This document shows positions 25,401-35,065 of a DNA stretch of 64,000 bases, piece after piece. A model generated the notes under the pieces. That model worked only from the letters and a program-made list of their open reading frames with translations. It was not told the DNA's origin and did no database searches. Source of the stretch: Haliotis asinina (Eukaryota > Mollusca > Gastropoda > Lepetellida > Haliotidae). Position 1 is the stretch's first letter. Each line of letters starts with the position of its first letter. The stretch spans positions 33,655,054-33,719,053 of the forward strand of contig NC_090282.1 in assembly GCF_037392515.1 (NCBI RefSeq), in the 5' to 3' direction. Both the position numbers and the translations under genes were made by a program.

Positions 25401-28400
25401 ATAGTCAAACAAGCAATTTCCTTGTTCCGTTTCGACCTGGAGTTGGTCAAATTCCACGACAATTGTATCGTTTTCATTTTCGGCCGTAATGAACCACTTG
25501 CAGTTCATGTTACTGCAAGACGAACAGTATGGATGAACAAACATTGCCTCTGGGTAAGTACCAGTAATGATGTACAGTCAGTCGTTCAAAAAAGCAACGC
25601 TGGGAATATGCTCCTCGTTTTCCTGTCTTACCAAGTAATGGTACACGAGTGAGTGATTATAGTTTTAAGGCTCACGACGCTGCCCGTAAGCAGTTGGTTG
25701 ATATAATGAACAAATGAACTAAGATTAAACTTTCGACAAGTTTCACTGACACGGTGAGCATTTTAAGTACAAGAAAGTCGGAAAAATCTATTACTATTTA
25801 TTACTACATCTATTATGTTCAAAGAGCTTGTGGGTTTACATGTTCACGGTGTGCTGGTTCATCAACACCACTCTAATGGATCACAATCATCTAAGACATG
25901 TACACCCTCAAGCGTCCTTACTTCAAGTACTGGTAAGGAAAACCTGGAGACACAAACGTTGTTTCGTCGGGTGTAGCTGTCAGCGCCCCTCCACATCCTG
26001 TAAAACAGGACGACAATGACATCAATCGTTAAAGTGCTCTTTAGGCTAAAGAACTCACAAAAGAAATATCTCATATCGTGACGAAAACATTTATTTAAGA
26101 AAAATGGAAACATTTTGAAGAATGTAACCTGTCACGATGTACAGTAAAAATACTTGGGTATCACAGATATGGGTATAAAACTAGCATGGTAACGTAAAAC
26201 ATTCTAGTAATCGAAGCAGACAATACAATATAAAACACGGGCTATACATCGCCAACAACTGAAGGTAGATCACCATACCAGGGGCCATGTGGACTTACAG
26301 TACCTTCGCTACCTGCATGGACCCTAGATTTACATCATCCCTTCACCTGCAGAGAGTACGAAATGCTAGCCAAAATTAAAATAACATGAATACCACGATT
26401 AAAAACCCGTTGGACTTAAATGTACATAGAGGACATTCAACCACCCGTCTAGGTGACGTCATTGCCGAAGTGGTGTGTTGAAAATAGGAGCATTGGTCCA
26501 GCTCCCATGCCCTCAACCACCAGGATCCCTCCTCCACCGACACAGGGCCGTAACCCACGGCAAACGGGTTTGTGGACCAAATATGTCCCCGGGTCCACAA
26601 CGTGGGGTTGGCGAGCACTTAGCGTTACCAAGCACCCACCACGAGGAGGTGGCTCGCTACGGGTGCCCGAAGCACATCGAAGAGCAGTTGACATCAGTAT
26701 GAGTACCCTATGGGTGTGTATCAGAAGTAGTTTAGGCTCAAATGTTTTGATAGCCTCATGTAGTCAAGACACAGGAAAATGACGTAGCATGGTGTAACAG
26801 CGTAACACCGTTCCGAGTTTCCATTGTCTATGTGCAGGAGATACAATACAGAAGGTAGACTGGCACCTTATGTTGTGAGAGTTCTTTTGTGCAGTAGAAC
26901 TAGAACACCTTACAATATACACTTTGTTTTCTATACCTTTGAGTCACTTTGACAAGTTAACTTACTTGTTGTTTCATACAATTCAAGAAGAAAACCCTTG
27001 TACTGGTTACTGCTGTCGGTTTTGAAGACGATATAGATGGATCTGCCAGAGCTTATCACCGTTGTGCGGTTCTGTCCACACAGTCGCCCAAGAGAAGGGC
27101 CCGTAGCATCTGGTCCTGGGAGCAAATATGACACACGTATTAGACTATTTTTCTGAGGGTTTAATAAGGACATTTCAGAGCAAAATATATTTTTCCTTAC
27201 CGGTAATATTTGATGAAGCAATGTGAAAACACTATCAACTATTGCATGTTTAATACTTAACGTAACATAACGAGGTAAGGAAAATGTAACATGGTAATTA
27301 TAACTCATTGCGTAAGTGTTTGCAGTTTAGGACCAGAGATACGTTTTAGATCAATTATCAAATCGAGGTGACTAACGAGAATGAAGGAATCAGGTAAGAT
27401 TACTTGGCTGACACGTGTTACATGACGCCAGTAACCGGATTGCCTGGTCCAGACTCGATTAAACAACCATAACACTAGAGAATTATTTGTTACAGAAACA
27501 AACGCATTAAATCGACTGCTAATTTAATTAAAAGACTACTACCACATTTAATCTTGTATGCGAACTTACCATCATAAAAGGACAGACTATCATAAACGCA
27601 GTTCCCTGACGATTCAATGTATGAATCAAGAACCCTCACAATAATGCCGTTTTCATTACTACTGGCATCAATCCTCCACCAGCAGTTGAGATTACTGCAA
27701 ACAAAATCTATACATAAGCAATATTCACACCAACACAGCTATGTCCAACATGTTTATGGCACGTACAAGGTATGTATGTATGTAATTCGGGGTATATAGA
27801 CGCCTTTGACTGGCTGTCTCTCTAGTTCTGCAAATTATCCCAGTGCATTTTTGTATAAAATGATTACTGAACAATCAGTAAACGTAAGCGCATAGTCGCA
27901 ACACGGCGTATCGGTTTTACTGTAGACAATGCGTTGACAAACCATAGATAACGATACGAATCTTAAAATAATGCGTGCGGGTAGCAGATCCTGACGCTAC
28001 CGAGGGAGGAAATTATGCTGAGCAAATAGCACCATCGTTAAGAGATGGGCCACCATCTGTTACCCCGATCAGAATAAAAGAATAAATTTGACATTTGGGC
28101 CATTCTTTGTCAAATCTGGTTCCAGATCAGGTGCTATAAGTCACAGTCTCGCCGCATTTGGCGTCTTACCTCGGGTAGGCAATGAAAGGATATCCAGGGG
28201 AAGTGACATTTGTCGGTGTTCTTGATGCAACTATTTCCACATTACAGGAATCTGTGAATATGATTGAAACTATGATTGAATAACTACCATTATTGTTATC
28301 TTAAGAGCTGAATAATATAAACAAGTGTGATTTAAAGTTTTTGAAGAACAATTAGGACTTGGATGAACGTGAATACATGACACTTGTGATGGATAACAAC

Positions 28401-29020
28401 TTCATTTTTTACGTTTCAAAGGTAATGCTTGATCCTTTAGAAGGTAATGGTTCATATACCGTGTCATGTAGAAGTGACATATTTTCTATCTTCGAGGAGC
28501 CACAGAAAACAAAATCATGGAAAGGGTTCTTATACGTCAAAATGTGCGTAACTCCCGAAAGAGTACATACAGCTTCATACAGTTTTGCCAGTAGTGAAAA
28601 GTTCTGAGGGATGTGGTTTTTAGGAATGAGAACTACGTTCATTCCATATTCAGCTCAAGTTATTTCATTTACGCACGGCTTGTGACAGTAAAGTAGAAAT
28701 ATTATGTCCCACAAAACAGAACGAAAGTTGTTTTGGTAAATGGTGACGATTCTATGTCTATGGGTGTGATTTCTACATATGACTGAGTTAGTGAGTATGG
28801 TTTTACGACCCCTAGACATCGGTATCATCAAGGCAGCGGACACCAGAATTGGACTTGAACCCAACTCATCGATGTAACGGTTAACTACTGAGCTAGCTCA
28901 ACGCCCACATTATAACAGTAAGACTGGTATTACTACAGGGCTGAGCACAAAACAAAACCTACCTGTTTTTGACACCAATATCAAACATACAACTGCTGAA
29001 CAAAAACCCCATATCTTCAT
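10273..29020 (-). CDS. CUB-B: receptor with signal peptide, nine CUB domains, one transmembrane helix and a PPxY tail
   Basis: The complete model has 29 coding exons, 3663 nt and 1220 residues. In transcript order: signal 29020-28963; domains 1 to 9 from 28251 down to 11193 (exons listed per domain below); membrane and tail exon 10580-10273. Every exon has AG/GT borders, phases run 1/2/1 in each domain, and the sum is divisible by three, so the frame looks intact. The protein should sit in the plasma membrane with nine extracellular modules, nearly all with four Cys and the Glu-Asp-Asp Ca2+ site. Domains 4-7 are four close tandem copies of one module and three carry a P/S/T linker before the first Cys. 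The tail carries FQPPPPYSQVV. CUB-C is a tandem paralogue lacking three of the module copies. Similarity to cubilin or tolloid is only at the single-domain level, and I give no gene symbol. Ligand and pathway are unknown. Confidence 0.9.
11193..12379 (-). CDS. CUB-B domain 9 (exons 12379-12301, 11979-11855, 11351-11193)
   Basis: The exons read CGDQDLTAYTSQ...SPNYPYNYP, ADCSWTISTDL...CSYDYYEFFDG and SLGKYCGSSLPTRHSSG...FHSDNSNTGTGF. Lengths 79/125/159 equal those of the last CUB of CUB-A and CUB-C domain 6. It is the membrane-proximal domain. Confidence 0.9.
12839..15063 (-). CDS. CUB-B domain 8 (exons 15063-14985, 14675-14557, 12994-12839)
   Basis: The exons read CGGQLSALSYDQYM...SPGYPENYQ, MDCIWTITTDFSD...CDYDYVKVYDG and VVGKFCGTQTPTYVSSG...FHSDNSNTGKGF. 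Lengths 79/119/156 match the penultimate CUB of CUB-A. The 1.56-kb intron 12995-14556 holds a (GATA)n tract and a family D SINE. Confidence 0.9.
13381..13428. repeat. (GATA)n microsatellite
   Basis: About 12 uninterrupted tetranucleotide units inside an intron of CUB-B, directly beside a family D SINE tail. Confidence 0.95.
13429..13690 (-). repeat. SINE family D copy
   Basis: Its reverse complement shares CTCGTTAGGATGAGAGA, CGGCTAGTGGCAGCAAG-like and GAGTTGAGATT blocks with the copy at 34800-35065. The two copies, in opposite orientation, define an element of about 260 bp. Confidence 0.65.
15385..16929 (-). CDS. CUB-B domain 7 (exons 16929-16830, 15807-15683, 15534-15385)
   Basis: A linker VSPTPVPQCG precedes the domain. 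The exons read ELTAQTSYQYLQSPGYPNDY, DQCVWTITASTSS...CPYDFVKVYDG and MIQVWCDVMRPTVQSSGRYM. Lengths are 100/125/150. Exon B ends at a weak GTTGGT donor also used by domain 6, its near twin. Confidence 0.9.
16146..16365 (-). repeat. SINE family A copy
   Basis: It starts GAGTAAGTTTAGTTTACGCC and continues through the family blocks to CATGGGTTAATGAAGATC. It lies in the 1.0-kb intron between the first and second exons of CUB-B domain 7. Confidence 0.75.
17178..18404 (-). CDS. CUB-B domain 6 (exons 18404-18305, 17599-17475, 17327-17178)
   Basis: The linker is VTPSPSPQCG. The exons read DLTALTYDQYLQSPGYPNDY, DECVWTITAPTSN...CPYDFVKVYDG and MISVWCDRMTPTVQSSGRYM. Lengths are 100/125/150. The exons and parts of the flanking introns align with domain 7, which indicates a recent duplication. 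The intron between this domain and the A exon copy has a family D-like tail fragment near 17760-17830. Confidence 0.9.
19075..20999 (-). CDS. CUB-B domain 5 (exons 20999-20900, 19748-19627, 19224-19075)
   Basis: The linker is LFPTSSPQCG. The exons read YQQLQSPGYPVAYQ, EQCIWTIESSPNS...CPDDYVKVFDG and MLRVWCDLETPTVQSSGRYM...FKTDATVTYKGF. Lengths are 100/122/150. The 1.15-kb intron 19749-20899 contains nothing I recognise. Confidence 0.89.
19393..19575 (+). repeat. SINE family A copy, 3'-truncated
   Basis: It carries ACTTGGTTGACACATGTCAT, CGTATCCCAGTTGCGTAAAT and GATTGTCTGGTCCAAACTCG, and stops before the (ACTC)n tail about 50 bp from exon 19748-19627. Confidence 0.7.
21153..23094 (-). CDS. CUB-B domain 4 (exons 23094-22986, 22508-22384, 21302-21153)
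   Basis: The linker VTTVSPSPARQCG is the longest of the four related modules (A exon 109 bp). The exons continue YLESPGYPLSYG, EECIWTITAASLN...CQYDFVEVFDG and VIKKWCGATRPTLQSSG...FKSDSSNTFKGF. The B-to-C intron holds two tRNA-like SINEs. Confidence 0.89.
21380..21560 (+). repeat. tRNA-derived SINE, family E
   Basis: The block GGGTGCGGGTTCGAATCCCG contains a good RNA polymerase III B box (GGTTCGAATCC). It is followed by GTACTGGAATTTGTACTTTA and a body that recurs at 21672-21835 and, inverted, at 49545-49697. The A-box region here is worn. Confidence 0.65.
21672..21835 (+). repeat. tRNA-derived SINE, family E, second copy
   Basis: TTGGCTGAACGGGCTAGACG gives an A-box-like head, GGGTTCGCATTCCGG the B box, then the shared tail AGTACTAGAATTTGTACTTT and ACTAAGAAAGTGAAATCC. 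It is a pseudo-tRNA head and not a functional tRNA gene: no acceptor stem pairs. Confidence 0.65.
22679..22880 (-). repeat. SINE family A copy
   Basis: It reads CAGCAATATTCCAGC, GATCAGACAATCCAGTGATC, GATACGATGACATGTGTAAA and CCGATCCCGTTAGTCGCCTC. The 3' tail is truncated. It lies in the intron between the first and second exons of CUB-B domain 4. Confidence 0.75.
23420..24242 (-). CDS. CUB-B domain 3 (exons 24242-24161, 23893-23772, 23575-23420)
   Basis: The exons read DCNLTLPADSN...SPGYPVAYD, LECVWEIVSTGQQ...CSNDSVTVYEG and ELGRFCGNSRPVFRSN...FTTDGEGVDKGF. Lengths 82/122/156. The first Cys is not followed by Gly, a trait shared with domain 1 and with CUB-C domain 3. Confidence 0.87.
24743..25997 (-). 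CDS. CUB-B domain 2 (exons 25997-25922, 25512-25370, 24880-24743)
   Basis: The exons read CGGALTATPDETTFVSPGFP, MNCKWFITAENENDTIV...CLFDYVTIYND and VLGQFCGSSTPTLQSSRNKL...FKTDVSGVGKGF. Lengths 76/143/138. The ITAENExDT block is shared with the second domain of CUB-C and CUB-D. All Ca2+ ligands are present. Confidence 0.89.
26060..26345 (-). repeat. SINE family B copy
   Basis: It has CTCATATCGTGACGAAAAC, GTATCACAGATATGGGT, CATCGCCAACAACTGAAGG and GGTAGATCACCATACCAGG. The tail is worn. Confidence 0.7.
26405..26710 (-). repeat. GC-rich repeat fragment, possibly the 5' region of a non-LTR retrotransposon
   Basis: A sharply bounded GC- and CpG-rich block lies in AT-rich intron sequence. It is open in more than one frame but has no domain I recognise. 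Minus-strand landmarks are GAGCCACCTCCTCGTGGTGG, GACCCGGGGACATATTTGG and CACCTAGACGGGTGG. Its look recalls LINE 5' regions in molluscs; that is inference. Confidence 0.4.
26966..28251 (-). CDS. CUB-B domain 1 (exons 28251-28170, 27694-27570, 27115-26966)
   Basis: The exons read SCNVEIVASRTPTNVTSPGY, LNCWWRIDASSNE...CVYDSLSFYDG and SLGRLCGQNRTTVISSGRSI...FKTDSSNQYKGF. Lengths 82/125/150 equal those of CUB-C domain 1. This N-terminal domain has Ser-Cys-Asn in place of the usual Cys-Gly. Confidence 0.89.
27363..27466 (+). repeat. SINE family A fragment, internal deletion
   Basis: It keeps GGCTGACACGTGTTACATGA and GGATTGCCTGGTCCAGACTC with the middle of the element missing. Confidence 0.55.
28772..28906 (-). 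repeat. tRNA-derived SINE, family C
   Basis: On the minus strand it starts GGGCGTTGAGCTAGCTCAGT (A box TAGCTCAGTAG), has the B box GGTTCAAGTCC, then CGTAAAACCATACTCACTAA. The 3' end matches that of families A and B, whereas the tRNA head is its own. Confidence 0.65.
28963..29020 (-). CDS. CUB-B signal-peptide exon
   Basis: It encodes MKIWGFCSAVVCLILVSKT and one base of the next codon (58 nt, phase 1). It has a short positive N-end, a hydrophobic core and a polar end: a classical secretion signal. It is 58 nt long like the CUB-C start exon, with FCSAVVCL shared. The ATG is the only one that opens this frame. Confidence 0.88.
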
Positions 29021-29098
29021 TGTTCTGTCACCCTAATGCGTAGTCCACTTTGTCTGTCGGTACACTGCACAAACCGCTGTATCAAACTAAATGGATGT

Positions 29099-29105
29099 CC
29101 TTTTA
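29099..29105 (-). promoter_or_regulatory. Possible TATA-like element of CUB-B
   Basis: The minus strand reads AATAAAAGG about 80 bp before the ATG. Positionally plausible, but weak evidence. Confidence 0.25.
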
Positions 29106-29221
29106 TTGTGAAACATATGAAGGCTCAACATTAGATGTGACGACGGTTAGTCACACGGTTATCTGGGATCACATGACGTGACTGATATTCGACACTGTGT
29201 CTCATTACTCACATGTCAGTC

Positions 29222-29340
29222 TCTGGACCGCTATTCACAAAGCGGCCGCAACACTGACTATCGTATCTCCTATACTTTAACATATTGTTACGACGGTCGT
29301 AGCGCTTAGCTCGCATTTGTAGAGCCGGGCCCTGGTCGAC
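29222..29340. repeat. Worn foldback element
   Basis: The left end GGACCGCTATTCACAAAGCG is mirrored imperfectly by the right end, whose reverse complement is CCAGGGCCCGGCTCTACAAA. The ends resemble those of the sharper element at 55519-55675. Confidence 0.35.
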
Positions 29341-29587
29341 ACATACCTGCCAGTACAAGGTGTCATTCGAGGGGATATCAAAACGTTTACTTTGATTTCA
29401 AGTCCTTGAGACTTCTTCTACATTGTCACCATCCAGACTCACACATTTCTCCCAACATTTCTTGACCCTGTGCAGACAACTTAAATAGATCCCCTGATTT
29501 CATGGAAAACTAACACTCCGCCTCTTCAATGACTTCACTGGCGTCATCAAGACGGAGTCCACATCTTGGCTCATCTGTAAGGGACAT

Positions 29588-29990
29588 GTGATCAATCTGA
29601 TTTTTTTTCTCATCTCCCAACAGTATCATAACATGGGCTATCTCCACCTTAAACACTTTTCATCTCCTCTTGATTCTATCGGGCAGCGCAACCCTCAACT
29701 GCAAACACTTGATAAAACGTGCATGTCTCAAAAGTCTGCAAACATGGGGTTACTCGTGTTTAGGATCGAAACTGAAGTACTCGGAAGGCTGGTTCGCTGA
29801 ACTTAGAGCTGGATTGAAGCTGATCACTCAAGAAAACAAAAGCTATCGTAATGATATAAAAGATCTTGAAAGTCAAATGCTACGCCTAAACTACTTAGTT
29901 GATGCAAAATTGAAAATCATTGAAACGAAAATGACCAGTATTACCGGAAGATCTAAATATACAAGATCGTGGAATTCAAAGCAAGTTTGA
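29588..29990 (+). pseudogene. Possible LINE ORF1 (coiled-coil) fragment
   Basis: An open stretch at 29670-29990 encodes a polar, Lys/Glu-rich segment (LITQENKSYRNDIKDLESQM, then LRLNYLVDAKLKIIETKMTS) with heptad-like spacing, as in the coiled coils of LINE ORF1 proteins. It is followed by A-rich sequence. No reverse transcriptase is seen nearby. Low confidence. Confidence 0.25.
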
Positions 29991-30884
29991 CTTTACAGAA
30001 ACAAACCCTTGTATTGTGCCAAGCCCTTCGAGTGCCCCAGCAAGTCAGAACCAAACAACTGGAAGTCACATTGCAAAAAAAAAATAAAATAAAAGACAAC
30101 CAACAAAGAACAAAAAAACCCAAAAAAAAACCAAAAAAAAAACCCAACAAAAACAGCTAAACCAGTACATCAGGTGAGGAACACTACATCTGGTAACAAT
30201 ATCGTCCTGGACCTTACTGATAAGAATCATCAATATGACTTTACATATACACAAAGTAGTGACCAATGTGACAAGTGTGTAACAGATGCATGAAAACCTG
30301 TCAGTTTTAATAACACGGACAGCGAGAAAGATACGGGGTAAGCCAGCTTCCTATCCCATCAAATCTCTTGCAAAACCTTACAGTATCTTAGAAGGAGTTC
30401 CCAGGCTGTATATTACATTAAAGCTGATGATTCATTTGAATGGCTAAAGAACTTAATCTTTGATACTACACATGAACGACATGTTCGGGTAACGTTTGTG
30501 CGACTCTGGAAGAGTGAGTAAGTCAGTGTAGGTTTACACCGCATCCAGTGTCTGTTCCTCACATTCTCTCGTGTCCTAGGGGTTCAGGTGGATTAGACAG
30601 TTTAATCAATAAGCAGTGTAAATAGAAGGCCGAAGCTGTCTCAACTCTCACAAGTCATGCAATAGCAGACAATCAGTCTCGTAATCATCATACAGATGGG
30701 GTTTTTTTTATTGTTGCGTGTAGACTGCCCTCGACAAATGTACTACACGCTACCTATTGTGATGCTTGACGTTTTACACTTTTATGAAAACCTGTCAGCT
30801 TGGTACTAGAGTTATCGTGGGTGATCTCATTGCAGATATATATAAACACCCCTTGTCTACTCGAGCCAAGCATCTGAATAACAT

Positions 30885-31165
30885 GAGTGAGTGAATGAGT
30901 TAATGGTTAAGTCTCATCGGCAATATTTCAGCCATATCGTGACGAGAACATGTTGCTATTGAAATGAAATATGTATACCTTATTAACACGTGTCGTCAAA
31001 GTGTAGTAAAACCACTAGAATATCACAGTTGCAATTAAAACTAGTGTGAAACGTTAAAACTAGTAGCAGTTTGTGGGCAAAACAACATTATATACGGGCT
31101 ATATATCACCAACAACTGAAGATAGATCACCATACTAGGGACCATGGGGACTTACTCTCAGTAAC
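30885..31165 (-). repeat. SINE family B copy, full length
   Basis: It begins GTGAGTGAATGAGTTAATGG (3' tail on the minus strand), passes ATCGGCAATATTTCAGCC and ATCGTGACGAGAACA, and ends CATACTAGGGACCATGGGGA. With the copy at 37328 it defines the element at about 280 bp. Confidence 0.8.
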
Positions 31166-31711
31166 ATTGTACCTGAAAGATACCATTGTGTGAGGTAAGA
31201 TAAGTCAGTAATGTACGAACTCGCATGTAATTGATAGTCCTGCATTAAGTGATACGTTATGACGCCAGATTTTTTCTTCATATTCATATTGTTTGTTTAC
31301 AATTTGTTTCCATTTGTGTTTGGGGAGAAATGAACCACTCTTCTAATACGTATGTAAGTAGTTTCTAAGACAGTATTTGCACAAAACAGACAGGAGATTT
31401 TCTTTATTCCGTTTGCCATGCGCTATTCCACTATTTTCAATGTACCCCGTTTAGAGGCGATGTACTATTTTCAGTGTACACCGCTGGGAATTCCGAACTC
31501 TTCTGGTACTTAATGGTCGTACTTTCTTACCTCGTGTAACATCAAGCAGGGAAATTACCGATGTTTTGCGATTGAAAATCGATGGTAGGGATATAGCTCT
31601 AAATCTGTTTACCTTGTGTCCTCTGCAAACTGGCGATTCGCCTCGCATTCAACAAAAGTGCTTCAAACAGTTCAAAATCAAAATTCTGGTGTTCGGTAAG
31701 ATAAATACGTT

Positions 31712-31799
31712 GTTCCTGGTCCCTCGGGGACCATCGGCTCATGTACATAAACAAAATTCGAGGGTACATGAGCCCATGGCCCCCTCGCGACCAGTGAAC
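31712..31799. repeat. Short foldback element, arms about 35 bp
   Basis: GGTCCCTCGGGGACCATCGG followed by CTCATGTAC pairs with GTACATGAGCCCATGGCCCC followed by CCTCGCGACC around an 18-base loop, with a few mismatches. The left arm also contains its own palindrome, GGTCCCTCGGGGACC. Confidence 0.6.
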
Positions 31800-32276
31800 A
31801 ACATATAATATCACATACTTTTGAACTTAGCATTTTTATACCCTGAACGAGGACAGCCGTACAATTATGTTTGAAAGTTCCATCACGAAATAAATTCTAA
31901 AAAGAAGAAAGAAAAATTATCTTCCTTTGACGTGTTGGAAGAAGACGAAATGTTGTCAACGCTCCAAAGTGTTGATACACGGTTCTCACGATCCCTTGTC
32001 CGAGACATATATCATATTGTAATTATAAACTTTGCAGCATATATCTATTATTTGAGACCACATCTTACGTTTGTTTAATTTAATGGAGACAATCTGTGAA
32101 GGTCTAATTATAGTCCAATGCTTGGTGCGTTATTTCTGGTCATATCAACCGTGAAGTTATGTATCCATAATCTTCTGACTGATTTCTGGAGGAAACAAGA
32201 ATACATAAACAACCAATGTACAGTTTTTCATATTTGATCTTCAAGTTTGACTTTTCTTCACATTCGGCTTTCGACA

Positions 32277-32322
32277 TTTGAATCCCGAATCTGAAAAAAA
32301 ATATTCAGATTCGGGATTCGAA
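32277..32322. repeat. Hairpin with 19-bp arms
   Basis: TTTGAATCCCGAATCTGAA and TTCAGATTCGGGATTCGAA pair with one mismatch around an 8-base A/T loop. Confidence 0.65.
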
Positions 32323-34071
32323 TCCCCAATGCCGACTCCCGGATCAGTTTCTAACTTCATGTTCCCATTTCTGTTCTCGTATGGCAGTGCTGCGGGTATC
32401 TGGCATGGCTCAGTCGCGCGCGTGCGCTTCGGGCTTTTCTCCCACATTCTAGTAGGCAGGTGTTTGATGTTTGATGTTTCGCTCGTCATGAAAACCCATC
32501 AAGCTGCCACGAGATACAGTTTTACTTGAAATTTGTTAAGCTTGGTTTATGTCATCAATTGAAAAGTTTTTTTCATTTGTTACTATTTTGGGCTTAACTT
32601 CAATCGAAATGACATTCCTGAAAATGCTGAAATTCTTAATCATTTTTAACCACTAGTGCAGAGCAAAACTTCATTTTCAGTGTCATCTTGTATTTGTTCT
32701 ATTATTTACCAGGCGTTATTTCATAAGCGAGTACTTGTCATTAGGATTTAAATTTATTATTTTAATGTAAAACGTCAATGCCACAGAACATGTTCTGTAA
32801 TCAGGTGAGACAAGCCCGAGATAATGATATCAGTGAATGTTATCATTTATCACTATTTCTAGTGCGGGGCTGGAAATAGCAAACACGTCATACCCGGTAA
32901 GCTATACCCTGGCTGTTCGTTGTGTATTGTGTAACACCGCACCAAGCGATATTCCCGCCATAGGTGGATCAAGGTATATTCAAAGGGTTGATGGGAAGTG
33001 GTTGGGTAGACTACTGAAACCCCATTGATTCCGCCAATGCAAAACATTCACTTCAGTATGGTTTTTAGTCATTTTCGAAAGAGGGGTTCGGATCCCTTCG
33101 AACCACACCGCTACACCCCGCTCTCTCTGTCTCCTTGGCTACAGGTCCACAATTTAAGGGCACGATGATATGCATTGACTGTGTAAGCGAAGACCGATTC
33201 TATCCCGGATCTTCACGGATCTTGCTTAAAACAGCAAATATAGTTTATATCGGGTCTTACTAAACTCAGTGTTCAGCTTATCATAGACTACTAGGTGTGT
33301 ATATATATTACTGCATGGTGATAGTGTCATACACCAGTATGTTGTGATGCTATACCGACTAACCCGTGTTCACTATCACTGATGTTGGGACACCGGTGTC
33401 TCACTATATCCCTTATTTGTAACTTGACAGTGTTGATCTTTGGCCATACTATCATCCCTACTGGTTAGGGTCATTAGGTCAATACGATAAATCAGGTGAC
33501 ACTCACTTTACAAACATAACGATGTCCGTAGCGGAACAGCCAACCGAAGCAAGGGAGTTAACTAACTTTAAAAGCCCACATTTCGGATGCTAAAATTTAG
33601 TAACGTGTTCTGGCTGGGAGAGGGAAAACACCTTGGGAATCCTTGGTAACACTTGTAAGAATTGAAATTTCGGCACGAAATCGATATCAGGTTCGTAAAC
33701 TTCATGCAGATGGTTGGTTCACAGATTTGCAAAAATGTACGCTAGTTGGGTAGTGTCCAGATTTTTCAAAACAAAGCTGTCATGAAGGAATGGAATCAGT
33801 GTTACTCTTCAGATTTTCTCGTAGCAAATCGACTTAATCTCTGGGGAAATGCAATGCGTATCAGCTTGGAAAGGCGGCCTCTGGTACTGGGATTGTTTCT
33901 TTAACTGGACACTCATACAAACATCTTTCCAAATCATGCATTTCATTATCAGTGTGTCAGCTTGATACAGTATGAACTGTCCTATCGTATATATTATTGG
34001 GGACTTTGGCTCCTTGTAAAACCGTCTCGTGAAGATTCGTATTAAAATCTTCAACTACTTATACTGCTCTC

Positions 34072-34205
34072 GTAACTTGGTTGACGCTTGTCATCATATA
34101 GCAGTTGCATGGATCGATAATGACGTCAATCACTCAATTATCTGGACAGACACTGATTATTTCCAGGTCGCCGTCTTATCGCTGACTATTGCTGAATGCA
34201 AAATC
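34072..34205 (+). repeat. SINE family A copy, divergent
   Basis: AACTTGGTTGACGCTTGTCA, then TGACTATTGCTGAATGC, ending in an (AAAC)n/A-rich tail up to about 34240 in place of (ACTC)n. Confidence 0.55.
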
Positions 34206-34799
34206 AAACAAACAAACAAACAAACAAAAAAAAAAAAAACGAGCGAAAACTACCTATTCATGGTACTGGAATAGGTCTTGATCCATTTCGTAAATAAACT
34301 AAAGGTATTTTTTCCTAAATAATAAGTGAACTAGTAATGTTTCAGCTTTTGAGTTCACAACAATTTGTTCCGGAAGATTAGCAATGAAACAAAGACAGCG
34401 CATGACATTGATCCTGAAACTATACTGTCAGTGAATCTAAGAGTAAGTTAGTCATGCCACTTTGAAATAGAACTGCAACATCCATAACGAGTAGGGGATA
34501 TTCGCTGTTTTGCCAGCATACTACAGTATTTGCCAGTACCAATGCATTAGAAAAAGTGATACAGATTTATAAAGATGAAACATTTCCAAATGAATTGAAT
34601 AAATTGTATCATTTTCTGTTAATTTCTCTCCATCATCTGGTTCCTCCCTAGCTTCATTATTTCCATTTTATCAGTCTTGTAATTTCAGTATGTCCTACTT
34701 TTGGAATGGCATATATTCTGGTATATGCCCTAACGCGGTCCCTTTGAACAAGTGGTATCTCTGCGACCGGGAACATTTATATCATTATACACGTAATTG

Positions 34800-35065
34800 C
34801 GGGTGCAGTGAACTTGGACAAGGTAATGTGACTATGTGCCCCAGTCCAGCCAGCTGTGAATTGGGTACCTCGTTAGGATGAGAGAACCACAATAAACCCC
34901 GTGCGGCTAGTGGCAGCAAGACTTGTATACCCCCCAGGGAGTTGAGATTGTTAATACGATGTGACGCTGAGACGGACATCCAGTGATCGATGGAAACGAA
35001 TACCCTCGCCTTTGGGCAAGCAATAGTTGTATGGATATGTGCGCTATATAAATATCCAATAATAA
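34800..35065 (+). repeat. SINE family D copy
   Basis: It contains GGGTACCTCGTTAGGATGAG, CGGCTAGTGGCAGCAAGACT and GGAGTTGAGATTGTTAATAC, ending GCGCTATATAAATATCCAAT. It matches the inverted copy in the CUB-B intron at 13429-13690. Confidence 0.65.

Noticed and set aside
33080-33110. tRNA-like GGTTCGGATCCCTTCGAACC
   Set aside because: It is a short palindrome without an A box or a shared SINE body.
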